A program made the translations under genes and the position numbers. This document shows, one piece after another, positions 27,638 through 37,292 of a stretch of DNA of 64,000 nucleotides. The notes beneath the pieces were generated by a model. It did not search any database, was not told the origin of the DNA, and saw only the letters and a list, made by a program, of their open reading frames with translations. Every line of letters begins with the position of its first letter. The first letter of the stretch is position 1. This stretch comes from Natrinema sp. SYSU A 869 (GTDB lineage Archaea; Halobacteriota; Halobacteria; Halobacteriales; Natrialbaceae): contig NZ_CP082249.1 of the NCBI RefSeq assembly GCF_019879105.1, positions 2,790,001 to 2,854,000 of the forward strand, in the 5' to 3' direction.

Positions 27638-28329
27638 CGCCGCGGGAACCCTCCCGACGTGAGCGTCCCGACGACGCGACCGGAAGCGGTGCGGAACTGG
27701 TGGAGTTTCGTCGCGACGTGCCCTGAGAGGTACCGTCCGCGACCACCCGCTCGAACGCGTCCGTCGCGGACGGCGTCCGCGAGCGAGCCGCCGCCCTCGA
27801 TGCTGGTGTACGCACGGCCGATCTCCATCGGGAAGTGAGCGTCGCTCCCGCCAGTCGCTGGCAGGTCGTGGGCGGCCGCGAACGCCGCTGCGCGCTCGTT
27901 GAACCGGCGGCGGACGCAGCGGGAATTCACCGTTTCGACCCCGTCGACGGCATCCGCGAGTGTGTCGAGATCTGTCTCGTAGTACTGTCGCAGTGCGTCG
28001 AACGGATGCGAGAGGACGGTGACGCCGCCCTGCTCGTGGACGTGGTCGACCACCGTCAGCGGATCAGTTTGAGGCGGTGCCTCCGTTACGTCGAGCGCCA
28101 GGAGGTGACCCTCGGTCGTCGTCACTTCGACCGCGGGGACCACATCGAGGTCGTCCGGCGCGGCGTCCCGAACGGCGTCGACGTTTGCGAGCGTGTCGTG
28201 GTCGGTGACAGCGATACCGTCGAGTCCAGCGGCGGCCGCTGCCGCGGCCACGCGCTCGGGAGGTGTGCTCGAGCAGGGCGAGGCGTCCGTGTGTACTTGG
28301 AGATCGTATCGCCGCGTCATGGTCGTCAT
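27634..28329 (-). CDS. PHP-domain phosphoesterase
   Basis: A 231-residue PHP-fold metal-dependent phosphatase. The ligand sets are DLQVHTDASPCS (H-x-D form), GIAVTDHDT, then the catalytic Glu in VPAVEVTT, LSHPFD near 105 and GGSDAHFP near 165. Known relatives hydrolyse nucleotides, histidinol-phosphate or DNA ends. It lies 31 nt after the DPPR-synthase-like gene and overlaps the flippase-like gene by 4 nt. It could therefore be the phosphatase of that pathway (inference). No signal or membrane span. Confidence 0.88.
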   Translation of the reverse strand: MTTMTRRYDLQVHTDASPCSSTPPERVAAAAAAAGLDGIAVTDHDTLANVDAVRDAAPDDLDVVPAVEVTTTEGHLLALDVTEAPPQTDPLTVVDHVHEQGGVTVLSHPFDALRQYYETDLDTLADAVDGVETVNSRCVRRRFNERAAAFAAAHDLPATGGSDAHFPMEIGRAYTSIEGGGSLADAVRDGRVRAGGRGRYLSGHVATKLHQFRTASGRVVGTLTSGGFPRR

Positions 28330-28360
28330 AGTGGTCTCGATGTGGAGTGGGGTGAGCGGG

Positions 28361-29275
28361 TCACGCGATCATTTTGAGGAGACGGGCCGGAACCCCGTAA
28401 AGGACCGCGATGACGAGGAGTCCCCAGACGACGAGGTTGATGAAAAACGGCCGGTCGCCGAAGAGGAACTTCGGGTCACCGCCCAGCGTCTGCGTGTGGG
28501 CGAGGAAGTGGTAGCGGAAGACCGCGAAGAAGGCGAACGGGAGCGTGGACATCATCCACAGTCCGCCGCGAAAGAACGTGTAGAGCGAATAAGAGACAAC
28601 CAGCGCCGCCAGAACGACGACGAGTAACTGGTCGAGCGTCTCCTCGGTGTACTCGGCGAGGGTAGCGCGTGATGCGGCCGGATCGTCACTGACGATCATC
28701 TCGTGGCGGCGCTTGCCGAGCGCGAGCATGAGCGCCCCGAGGAACGTACAGACGACGAGCCAGGGGCTCAGGTAGACGTCGATGGCGACGACGCCTGCGA
28801 TGGCTCGCAGGACGAACCCGACGGCGATGACCATCACGTCGACAATCACGATGTCCTTCAGAAACGAGGAGTAGAGCGCATTCTGGGCGAGATACGCGCA
28901 GACGACGAGGAGGAACAGCGGACCGATGTACCAGGAGAGGGTCAGTCCGCCGACGAAGAGCAGGAACGCGAACGACACTGCCACAGGAATCGGCACCTGT
29001 CCGCTGGCGATGGGGCGGTGTTTCTTCCGCGGATGGTTACGGTCCTCCTCGATATCGAGGATGTCGTTGCCGATGTACGTCGTGCCCGCGATGGCACAGA
29101 AGGCGACGATCCCGAGGGCGACGTTCGTTGCGGCGACCGGATCGAACAGACTCCTGGAGAAGACGAATCCCAGAAGCAGAACGCTCTGCTTGTACCACTG
29201 CCAGGGACGTATCTCCTTTACTAGACCCGAGACGGCGCCGACGAACCGGCTCTGGTCAGTGTACGCACGAGCCAT
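28361..29275 (-). CDS. UbiA prenyltransferase, decaprenyl-phosphate phosphoribosyltransferase-like
   Basis: A 304-residue membrane protein with about nine helices. The UbiA aspartate motif reads YIGNDILDIEEDRNHP and continues KKHRPIASG. The second block is IVDVMVIAVGFVLRAIAG, then GKRRHE. These forms, and the opening RPWQWYKQSVLL, are those of DPPR synthases (Rv3806c type), which move 5-phosphoribose from PRPP to a polyprenyl phosphate, rather than of ubiquinone or heme prenyltransferases. ATG 29273-29275 (MARAYTDQ) is chosen over a TTG 10 codons upstream. First gene of the UbiA-PHP-flippase operon. Confidence 0.85.
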   Translation of the reverse strand: MARAYTDQSRFVGAVSGLVKEIRPWQWYKQSVLLLGFVFSRSLFDPVAATNVALGIVAFCAIAGTTYIGNDILDIEEDRNHPRKKHRPIASGQVPIPVAVSFAFLLFVGGLTLSWYIGPLFLLVVCAYLAQNALYSSFLKDIVIVDVMVIAVGFVLRAIAGVVAIDVYLSPWLVVCTFLGALMLALGKRRHEMIVSDDPAASRATLAEYTEETLDQLLVVVLAALVVSYSLYTFFRGGLWMMSTLPFAFFAVFRYHFLAHTQTLGGDPKFLFGDRPFFINLVVWGLLVIAVLYGVPARLLKMIA

Positions 29276-29750
29276 CAGTCTTTCCACTCCCACAGTCGAC
29301 GACAAAAAGTTCCGGCTTGCCTTTAGCGGCTGGCCGACGCTATGCTGCCGCTAACCGCCGATCTGCCGTCGGGAACGCAGCATCTAAACCGTGATCGGGA
29401 ACTGATTGCCCCAATGAACTGTTTCGGGAAGAGAAACCGAGTGTTAGAGTAGATTACCGTCACTTCGAACACTCTCCGTGTGCTCCTCGCAGGAGCCGCG
29501 TGCTCGAGCGACAGCGGATCGTCGGGAATACGAGCCCCATAACGTACTATTGCAGTGCAAACCACTGGTTCGCTAGCGTCTGCATGCCCGGTATCACGAG
29601 AGCAAGCGATCGCTCGTCTCGAACGTCTCTCTCGCTCTCTCGCAGTGTCGCCCCTCGGTTTCGCCTTCCACAAAGATAATCGGCTGTATAAGGCTGTGAA
29701 ACGCCGATACACTATTGAGGCGCCGTAATGACATCCAGTTTGATACCACG
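29276..29750. other. Divergent intergenic region of the glycan cluster
   Basis: Lies between the UbiA (-) and epimerase (+) genes and must hold both promoters. There is a short hairpin (CTCCTCGCAGGAG) near 29483. No gene is seen in either strand. Confidence 0.5.
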
Positions 29751-30840
29751 ATGAGCGACAGTGAGCACGCCAGCGGCGACTCGAGTGGTTCGGTTCTCGT
29801 CACGGGGGGGACCGGGTTCCTCGGCCTCCACACGTGCCAGCACTTCCGCGACCAGGGGTGGGACGTCACCGCGTTTGATCTCAAGCCGTTCGAGGCGGAA
29901 GACGACACGGACGGCATTGACTTCATCGAGGGGACGTCCGAAGCGAGGAGTCGGTAGCCGACGCGCTCGAGGAGAGTGGTGCCACCGCGGTGGTGCACGC
30001 GGCGGCCGCGCTCCCGCTGTGGGACGACGACCGCATCCGCGAGACGACCATCGACGGGACGCGAAACGTGCTCTGGGCGGCGAACGAACACGATGTCGAG
30101 CGGGTCTGTTACATCTCCTCGACCGCGGTTTACGGAACCCACGACGCACATCCGATCACCGAGGAATCGTCTCTGGATGGCGTCGGCCCCTACGGCGAGG
30201 CCAAGATCGAGGCCGAGAAGGTTTGTCAGGACTTCCGTCGCATGGGAATGTGCGTCCCTATTCTCCGCCCAAAGACGTTCATCGGTCCGCAGCGACTCGG
30301 CGTGTTCCAGGTGCTGTTCGACTGGATCGAGGACGGCGCGAACGTCCCGCTCGTCGGCTGGGGAACAACCGCTACCAGCTGTTGCACGTCCACGACCTCG
30401 TCACTGCCATCGAACTGCTGCTCACCGGAGACGAAGAGGCGGTGAACGACACGTTCAACGTCGGTACCGACGAGTTCGCCACGATGAAAGCGGACTTCCA
30501 GGCCCCTATCGACTACGCGGGGACGGGCAAGCGAACCATCGGGACGCCCGCCTTCCTCACGGTCGCGGTCCTCCGTGTACTGGATACGCTAAACCTCTCT
30601 CCGCTGTATCCGTGGGTCTACGAGACGGCCCACGAGGATTCCTACGTCTCCGTCGAGAAACTGAAAGACCTCGGCTGGGAGCCCGAGTACTCCAACCAGG
30701 AGGCGCTCGTGGAGACGTACGAGTGGTACCTCGAGAACTACGAGGCCGACGAGACGGCTGACGGGACCGGCCTCGACCACCGCGTCGCGTGGGATCAGGG
30801 TGCCCTCGCCGTCGCGAAGAAGATCTCACAGCGGATCTGA
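29751..30840 (+). CDS. NAD-dependent epimerase/dehydratase, two frame breaks
   Basis: An extended short-chain dehydrogenase of about 363 residues that alters a nucleotide- or lipid-linked sugar. It has VLVTGGTGFLGLH at residues 16-28, the catalytic YGEAK (Tyr-x3-Lys) and VCYISSTAVYG before it. Two breaks occur, each cured by one G: GGGG at 29930-29933 (IEGDVRSEESVADAL) and GGGG at 30360-30363 (VGWGNNRYQLLHVHDL). It diverges from the DPPR-like gene and is followed 1 nt later by a GT-C gene, so it is likely to process the sugar in that pathway. Substrate unknown. Confidence 0.88.
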
Positions 30841-30841
30841 A

Positions 30842-32200
30842 ATGGCCGTCCGTTCACGCGTCGTGAGTCGTTCCAGATGGGTCGCCGTCCTCGGTCCGGT
30901 CGTCGCCGTCCTGTTCGTCGCCGGCTTCGTCAGATACATGCTCGTCGACTGGCCGACGATCGCGACCGATCCCGCGTTCTTCCAGCATACGGGCTGGTAC
31001 GTCCTCAACGGCGGCGTTCCGTATCTCGATGTCTGGGACGTGAACCCGCCCGTTCCGTTCGGGATCGCAGCCGTTCTCTCCCTCCTCTCCGGCGGGGACA
31101 TGCTCGTCCTGCACGGCCTCAGCTCGGCGTTCACGACGTTCGTCGCTGCTATGAGCGTCCTGCTCGTCGGGTGGGTGGCATACCTCGTGACCGGAGAGGA
31201 CGCGGCGGCGGTCGCCGCCGGCCTGACGATGCTGGTCGTCCCGGAACTCTTCCTCCTCTCTCCGGAAGGGGTGCGAGCCCAGTTCTATGCACTGTTTTTC
31301 GGTGTCCTCGCGCTCGCACTCGCCCTTCGCGACCGCCCCTTCCTCGCCGGGGCCATCGCGGCACTGAGCGCCGGTTCGTGGCAATCGGGAGGCGTCTTCG
31401 CGCTACTGGTCGTCGGAATGGCCTACCAGCGAAACAGGCGGACGGGCGCGCTCTGGACCATCGCGGGCGGCGGCGTCGTGACCGGCGTCGTCGTCCTCGT
31501 GTTCGCGGCCGTAGGTGCGCTCGTCCCCATGTTCGTCGAAACGGTGGTCGCGACGCTGTCCGCCGGATCGTCGTACACCCTGGCCGAGCGCGTCTACTCG
31601 ATACTGCTCGTGTTCGGCTACGGGTCGCTACTCCTCCCGGTGGCGCTCTACGGCTGGGCGCACGCCGCCGTCCGCGACCGTTGGGAACGGTGGTGGATAA
31701 CGGCGGGCGGCGTGTTACTCGCCCTTCAGGTGCTGTTCGTCGACCTGGACGGCTCGACGGACGCGCTCCTGTGGCTTGCCTTCGTCGCGCTTGGCGTCGC
31801 CGTCACCGTCGAGCACGTAACGACGTGGTGGTCGGCGACGCTGGAGCGCCGCGGTGATAACGCGACCCGGGCCACCCGACGTCGATGGACGGCCGTCGCC
31901 GTCGTCGCCGTCGTTGCGGCGCTCGTTCTCTCGGGACTAGTCTGGCACTTCGGCTCGCCAGCCCCGCAGTCGACGCTCTACGCGATGCAACAGGATGCCG
32001 AGCCGGAGGCAGACCCACTGCCAATAACGCCGGATGATGCGGACGTCCCGTCGATGCAGACCATCTATTGGGACCAGATGAAACCGGAGACCTGTCACTA
32101 TCGGTTGAGTTGGAACGAGGTGCGGTGGATCTCGATGACTGACGATCGACTGGACAGACGGGCGTGCGACGGGTGGCCGAGTCGAACCGATCACGGCTAG
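30842..32200 (+). CDS. GT-C-like membrane glycosyltransferase
   Basis: A 452-residue protein with some ten membrane helices and an outward C-terminal tail. The first loop holds TDPAFFQHTGWYVLNGGVPY and LDVWDVNPPVPFG, the pattern of polyprenyl-phosphate-sugar-using GT-C enzymes of the DolP-mannose type. ATG 30842 is one nt after the epimerase stop, so the two are cotranscribed. The tail has a Cys pair (ETCHY, RRACDGW). Donor and acceptor are unknown; transfer of the pathway's lipid-linked sugar is inferred from context. Confidence 0.72.
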   Translation: MAVRSRVVSRSRWVAVLGPVVAVLFVAGFVRYMLVDWPTIATDPAFFQHTGWYVLNGGVPYLDVWDVNPPVPFGIAAVLSLLSGGDMLVLHGLSSAFTTFVAAMSVLLVGWVAYLVTGEDAAAVAAGLTMLVVPELFLLSPEGVRAQFYALFFGVLALALALRDRPFLAGAIAALSAGSWQSGGVFALLVVGMAYQRNRRTGALWTIAGGGVVTGVVVLVFAAVGALVPMFVETVVATLSAGSSYTLAERVYSILLVFGYGSLLLPVALYGWAHAAVRDRWERWWITAGGVLLALQVLFVDLDGSTDALLWLAFVALGVAVTVEHVTTWWSATLERRGDNATRATRRRWTAVAVVAVVAALVLSGLVWHFGSPAPQSTLYAMQQDAEPEADPLPITPDDADVPSMQTIYWDQMKPETCHYRLSWNEVRWISMTDDRLDRRACDGWPSRTDHG

Positions 32201-32260
32201 CGGTTTGGCAAGGTCGTACTCGAGCGAGTGTGACCGACGACGCAGACGCTGGCAGCGATT

Positions 32261-33805
32261 CTATCCGCCGTCCGACGTCCGCTCGAACTGGACTACTGTA
32301 ATTCCGTTGTACCGTTTCACCGCTACCGGGCCGCGATACTCAGCGCGGCCCTCCACCGCCTCGAGAATCCGTTGGTTGGTCGATGAACCGGTGTACGAGA
32401 GGACGATCCAGACGTCGTCGTGCCCGTCGACGGATGCCCGTATTTCGTCGGCCGACGCGTCGGGGCTAATCCGAACCGTAGGCACGTCCGACTGATCGAA
32501 GTAGTAGCTGAACGTCCGCTCCGTGAACGGTCTGCTCACGAGGACGACATCGTTGTCGTCGACGTTCGACTCGACGTCGGCGGCGGCCCCCCGCCACTGT
32601 TCTTTCTGGTCGTTCTGATAGTACGCCGGGAGCGGCAACGCGAGACCGACGAGGAGCACTCCGACGACGGCGTACCGAAGCGACGGGCGAGAGAACGTCC
32701 GCACGCCTATCGCGATCAAGAGGAAAAACGCCAGCGACGCGCCGATCGAGTACCGATCCACGAAGATCGGCGCGACGACGTGCGAGAGGGCGATCGGGAC
32801 GAGTATCGGGACGACGAACCAGAGGACGACCACGTACATGGCATTTACTGGCGCGTCCTGGCGATCGGACCCTGAGGCCGTCGCTCGCTCGCTCGAGAGC
32901 GCGAGTACCAGACAGCCCACGACCACGAGCGAGACGAACAGCGGGAACGACTCACCGAACAGGTAGCCGCCGAGATACGCGGCGAACATCTCCCTGACGG
33001 TCTCGGCCGTCGGTAGCGGAATCCACGAGACGTTGCTCGTTTCATCGCCGTGGGCCGCTACCGTACGGCGGCCCAACCGCACCAACCACGGGGCGAGCAG
33101 GAGGGCTGTGATCCCCTCAAGGGTGATCCAGCGGCGGACGGTCAGTCGCGACCGGGGGACGATCCGGACGAGGTATCGAGCGAAGACGTACGCGTTCTGG
33201 GCGAGTATCACGAACAGCCCGAAGACGTGTGTATAGCCGAGGAGCACCGTGGAAACGACGTACCAGATATCGTCCCGAACGCCCTCCTCGTCGGCCGGTC
33301 TCTCCGTCTGCATGCGTACGAACCAGTAGAATGAGAGCGCTGTCAGCAGTGCGAGCAGATTGTACATCCGTACCTCCTGTGAGTACCAGATGTGAAACGG
33401 TGAGACAGCGACGAACACCGCTGCGATCGCTCCGACCTCTCGGTCGAAGAGTCGCCGACCGACCCCGTAGAGGACGACTACCGTGGCGATTCCGACGAGG
33501 GCCGATAACAGTCGAGTGGCCAGTTCGGTCGTTCCGAAGACCGCCGTCCAGCCGGAGAGGAGAAGATAGTACAACGGCGGGTGGGGATCGTTCCCCGGCA
33601 CGCTGATCAGGAGTTCGAACGGCGTGTTCGACGTAGCAGTGGTCACCGAGACGACTTCGTCGACCCAGTAACTCTCGGAGTCCAGCCGGAAGAGCCGAAG
33701 CGCGGCCGCGAGGAGAGCGATCGGATACAGTTCAATCGGGATACTGGCCAGGGACCGATCCCAGTTTCTCCCCTCATCTTTCTCGGTCGTCGGGGACGGC
33801 GACAT
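32261..33805 (-). CDS. Family 39 glycosyltransferase (PMT_2)
   Basis: A 514-residue GT-C membrane protein. The first extracellular loop has the acidic pair SYWVDEVVS and then NDPHPPLYYLLL, both hallmarks of family 39; about eleven helices follow and a soluble tail of about 130 residues. It would transfer sugar from a polyprenyl phosphate outside the cell. It converges with the GT-C gene at 30842, ending 60 nt from it. Second such enzyme in the cluster and third in the window. Confidence 0.85.
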   Translation of the reverse strand: MSPSPTTEKDEGRNWDRSLASIPIELYPIALLAAALRLFRLDSESYWVDEVVSVTTATSNTPFELLISVPGNDPHPPLYYLLLSGWTAVFGTTELATRLLSALVGIATVVVLYGVGRRLFDREVGAIAAVFVAVSPFHIWYSQEVRMYNLLALLTALSFYWFVRMQTERPADEEGVRDDIWYVVSTVLLGYTHVFGLFVILAQNAYVFARYLVRIVPRSRLTVRRWITLEGITALLLAPWLVRLGRRTVAAHGDETSNVSWIPLPTAETVREMFAAYLGGYLFGESFPLFVSLVVVGCLVLALSSERATASGSDRQDAPVNAMYVVVLWFVVPILVPIALSHVVAPIFVDRYSIGASLAFFLLIAIGVRTFSRPSLRYAVVGVLLVGLALPLPAYYQNDQKEQWRGAAADVESNVDDNDVVLVSRPFTERTFSYYFDQSDVPTVRISPDASADEIRASVDGHDDVWIVLSYTGSSTNQRILEAVEGRAEYRGPVAVKRYNGITVVQFERTSDGG

Positions 33806-34092
33806 ACTACCGATTGCAACGATTCAGCGTATGAATGTTGGTCAGCTAACTGCGCTCACCGGCCGGATTACCGTCCCCTTCACAGCCCGAAGACAGCGGA
33901 ATTCCGAGTCGAGCGAATCGGAGCGTCGTGTCTCTCGCAATTCTTTGCTTCGCACGACAAATGGGGCAGTTCGCAGGCCACCCCCGTTCTGCCGTAAGCG
34001 CTGGCGAGAGGCTGCGAATGTGGATCCCTGACTGTGCTGATCGAGAGGGGCGCCCGCATTCACCCGAAACGGCCGCCGCTCGGAGTTGCGTT

Positions 34093-35958
34093 CTACTGTT
34101 CGGACGACGACACGCCCGAAAGCGCCGCCTCGAGTTCCCGAACCCCCTCCTTCGACGTTCGATCGGGGTTCGCAAGAACGCACACCGGCTGCTGGCCGAG
34201 GGAGACGAATCCAAGATCGAGCCGATCAGCGGTCTCGCGCAGCCCGAGGCCGGCGTCGGCATCGCCCGCGATAACCTTGCGGGCCGGGCTCTCGTGGGCG
34301 CGCAGGCCCAGCTCGAATCCGTCGATCGCGTCGACGATCTCATGGCGGTCCGATCCCCGTTCCCCGGCGAGGTCGGCGACCGAAGCACCGAGACTCGAGC
34401 GCAGCCCCGAATCCGTCGTCCGATTGACGAACCGCAGATCGCGATCGACCAGATCCTCGAGCCCCTCGATCTCGTCGGGGTTGCCGGCCCGGACGACCAG
34501 CCCCCACTTGCGTTCCCAGCGCCCGATTTCGGTTGCCTCGAGTTCTCGATCGAGCGGTCCTGCGGCCACAGCGATATCGGGGACGCCCTCGCGGAGTCGC
34601 CGCAGGCCGGGCCGGGTCCCGACCGAGAGGTAGCGCGGGTTCTCGAGCCCGTCGAGCAGTCGCGAGACCGTCGGGTCGTCCTCGCCGACGCCGAACAGCG
34701 TCGGCGGACGGACGTCCGGCGAGAACAGCGTGACCGTGACGGGTTCGCCCTCCTCGAGGTAGTCGGTCTCGGGGCCGACTTCCACGACGCCGTCGGCGTC
34801 CGCGAGGCTGGTCGTCGCGCCGCTGCCCTTGTCAACAGGGTAGACGAGCGTCTCGCCGTTGCCGTCCGTGACAATCCCGACCGGCATGAGCCGGTGTCGA
34901 CCCTCCTCGTACCGTTCCTGTCTGGCCAGCCGGCCGGAGACCGTCGCGGATGCGGGCTCCGGCGTTCCGGCCGCCTCGCGGATCGCCGGTGCAACGAAGG
35001 TTCGGAAGACCATCATCGCGGAGACGGGATAGCCGGGGAGGCCGACGTACGCGGAATTATCCAGCCGACCGATCAGCATCGGCTTCCCTGGTTTGACGCT
35101 CACGCCGTGGAGCAGCAACTCGCCCTGTTCCTCGATAACCCGATAGATAACGTCGACCGCGCTCGCGCTGGTCGATCCCGAGGAGAGCACGAGGTCACAC
35201 TCGTCAGCCGCGGTCCGCAGAATCTCCTCCATCTCGTCTTGCTCGTCGCCGGCGTGGGGGTAGAGGACAGCCTCCCCGCCGGCATCTTCGACGCCCGCGG
35301 CGATGGTGTAGCTGTTGACGTCGTAGATCTCGCCGCGCTCGCTGTCGAGGTCCTCCCCCGGCCGGACGAGTTCGTCACCTGTCGAGACGATGCCGACCTG
35401 CGGTTTCGCTCGGACCGGCACCTCGTCGATCCCCAGCGCCGACAGCAGGCCGATGTCGCGAGGCGTGATCGTCGTTCCGGGACCGAGCGCGCGTTCGCCG
35501 GCGGCGACGTCTGCCCCCGCGAACATGACGTTGTCACCGGGAGCGACTGAGGTACGGACCAGGACCTCGTCGCCGTCAGCGTCCGTATCAGTTCGCTCGA
35601 CGGGGACCATCGCGTCTGCGCCGTCTGGCATCACCGCGCCGGTCGAGATTTCGACAGCCTGCCCCTCCTCGAGCGCCACGTCCGGTTTCGCACCCGCGTG
35701 GATCTCACCGACTATCTCAAGGCGGGCAGGATCAGCCTCGTCCGTGCCGAACGTGTCCCGGGCCCGGAGGGCGTAGCCGTCGAGGCTCGCCCGGTCGAAC
35801 CCCGGCACGTCGAGTTCGGCGTCGAGTCGCGCCACGAGCACCCGGCCGCGTGCATCCTCGAGTGAGACGCGCTCGATGCCGCCCTCAAGGGCCAGCGAGT
35901 CGATCGCCTCGCGTGCCTCTGCGGGGGAGGCGAGATCGCGGAATTCCTTGCGGTTCAT
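34093..35958 (-). CDS. moeA: MoeA-type molybdopterin protein fused to a PBP (LysR-substrate-like) domain
   Basis: A 621-residue fusion. Residues 1-400 are MoeA, which inserts molybdate or tungstate into adenylylated molybdopterin: FDRASLDGYAL, STGAVMPDGADAMVP, IGIVSTGDEL-type strand and LSSGSTSASAVDVI are its blocks. Residues about 430-610 form a periplasmic-binding-protein-like domain (LSVGTRPGLRRLREG, VNRTTDSGLRSSLG), without a signal, as in archaeal moeA-PBP fusions; it may sense molybdate or the cofactor. A second, unfused moeA lies at 37923. Start ATG 35956-35958. Confidence 0.92.
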   Translation of the reverse strand: MNRKEFRDLASPAEAREAIDSLALEGGIERVSLEDARGRVLVARLDAELDVPGFDRASLDGYALRARDTFGTDEADPARLEIVGEIHAGAKPDVALEEGQAVEISTGAVMPDGADAMVPVERTDTDADGDEVLVRTSVAPGDNVMFAGADVAAGERALGPGTTITPRDIGLLSALGIDEVPVRAKPQVGIVSTGDELVRPGEDLDSERGEIYDVNSYTIAAGVEDAGGEAVLYPHAGDEQDEMEEILRTAADECDLVLSSGSTSASAVDVIYRVIEEQGELLLHGVSVKPGKPMLIGRLDNSAYVGLPGYPVSAMMVFRTFVAPAIREAAGTPEPASATVSGRLARQERYEEGRHRLMPVGIVTDGNGETLVYPVDKGSGATTSLADADGVVEVGPETDYLEEGEPVTVTLFSPDVRPPTLFGVGEDDPTVSRLLDGLENPRYLSVGTRPGLRRLREGVPDIAVAAGPLDRELEATEIGRWERKWGLVVRAGNPDEIEGLEDLVDRDLRFVNRTTDSGLRSSLGASVADLAGERGSDRHEIVDAIDGFELGLRAHESPARKVIAGDADAGLGLRETADRLDLGFVSLGQQPVCVLANPDRTSKEGVRELEAALSGVSSSEQ

Positions 35959-36085
35959 AGCGGTCCTTCGGACGCCGAGGCTAAAAACGTCGGTCGACTC
36001 ACCGTAGTCTCTCGGCCGCCAGGCGTTGCCTGTGAAATGTTCTCACACAGCAATGATTAAGCGTCAGCCCGAAGAGGTGCGATCC

Positions 36086-37212
36086 ATGTCACGGCTTTCC
36101 GATACAGACCGCGAGCGCATCGCTGCCCTCTTCGACCGTCACCTCGAGGCCGGGCTCCACCACGGGGCTCAGTTGGCCGTCTACGTCGACGGCGAGCCGG
36201 TGATCGACCTCGCGGGCGGCGTCGAAGCGCCGGACGGCCCGGATGAGACCCGCGAGACGCGGCACATCCTCTTCTCGAGTACAAAGCCCTACGCCGCGGT
36301 CACCCTGCACTCCCTCGTCGAGGAGGGGGAACTCGACTACGACGACCGGGTGGTCGACCACTGGCCGGAGTTCGCCGACGAAGGCACCGAAAGGCCGAGA
36401 TCACCGTCCGACAGGTACTCAGCCACACCTCGGGACTCAATCGAGGCGAGATCGATGATCGGCCTGACCTCTGGGGTGACTGGGATGCCGTGGTGGAGCA
36501 CCTCGAGGAGATGGAGCCGAACTTCCCGCCGGGGGAGACGCCGGCCTATCACGCGCTGACGTTCGGCTGGCTGGTTGGCGAACTCGTCCGCCGCGTTTCC
36601 GAGACGCCGATTGAGCAGGCCGCTCGAGAGCGCGTCTTCGATCCGCTCGGACTGGACGACACCGGCATCGGGTTGCGAGACGACGAGGACGACGATGTCG
36701 CGACGCTCGTCGGGTTCGAGGAATTCGACCGCTGTCGAGATCCCGGCGAGGGACTGGGCGATCACACCGAGGTCGCGGCCCCCTTTAATTCAGAGGAGAT
36801 CCACCGCGCCGTGATCCCCGCCGCCAACGGCATCGGAACCGCCGGCGACATAGCCCGCTTCTATGCCTGTCTCGCAAACGGCGGCGAACTCGAGGGGACG
36901 CAACTCCTCGAGTCCGAGACCGTCGAGCGGATGACGCGCCTCGAGGCCGAGACGGAGTCGGATGGGACAATCGGCCGAGAAGGGCGATTCGCGCTCGGCT
37001 TCTGGAAGGGTGGGACGACGGTTGCGCCGTACGGTTCGCTCTCACCCGAACACGTGTTCGGCCACGCCGGCCTCGGGAGCAGCGTCGGCTGGGCCGACCC
37101 CGAGGAGAACATCAGTTTTTCGTACGTGACGAATGGGGTTCGCGAGGGGTCCTACGAACACGTCGCCCGCGTGAATGGGCTGGCGGATGCGGTTCGACAG
37201 GCGCTCCGGTGA
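36086..37212 (+). CDS. Serine hydrolase / class C beta-lactamase-like, frame break
   Basis: About 375 residues of the EstB/penicillin-binding family. The nucleophile motif SxxK is SSTK in LFSSTKPYA near residue 73, PAYHALTFGWLVGE gives the tyrosine, and FGHAGLGSSVGWADP is the third motif. No signal peptide, so it is probably a cytosolic esterase. The frame breaks in the A-run 36390-36392; one added A gives GTEKAEITVRQVLSHTSGL. ATG 36086 (MSRLSDTDR) is preferred over the earlier 36026. It sits between two moeA genes with no evident link. Confidence 0.88.
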
Positions 37213-37292
37213 GTCGGTGACCGAACCGACTGCTCGTCGTGCCTCAAGCATGCTGACCGAACAGTGATACGTCACCCGTCCCTATCCCGCCT

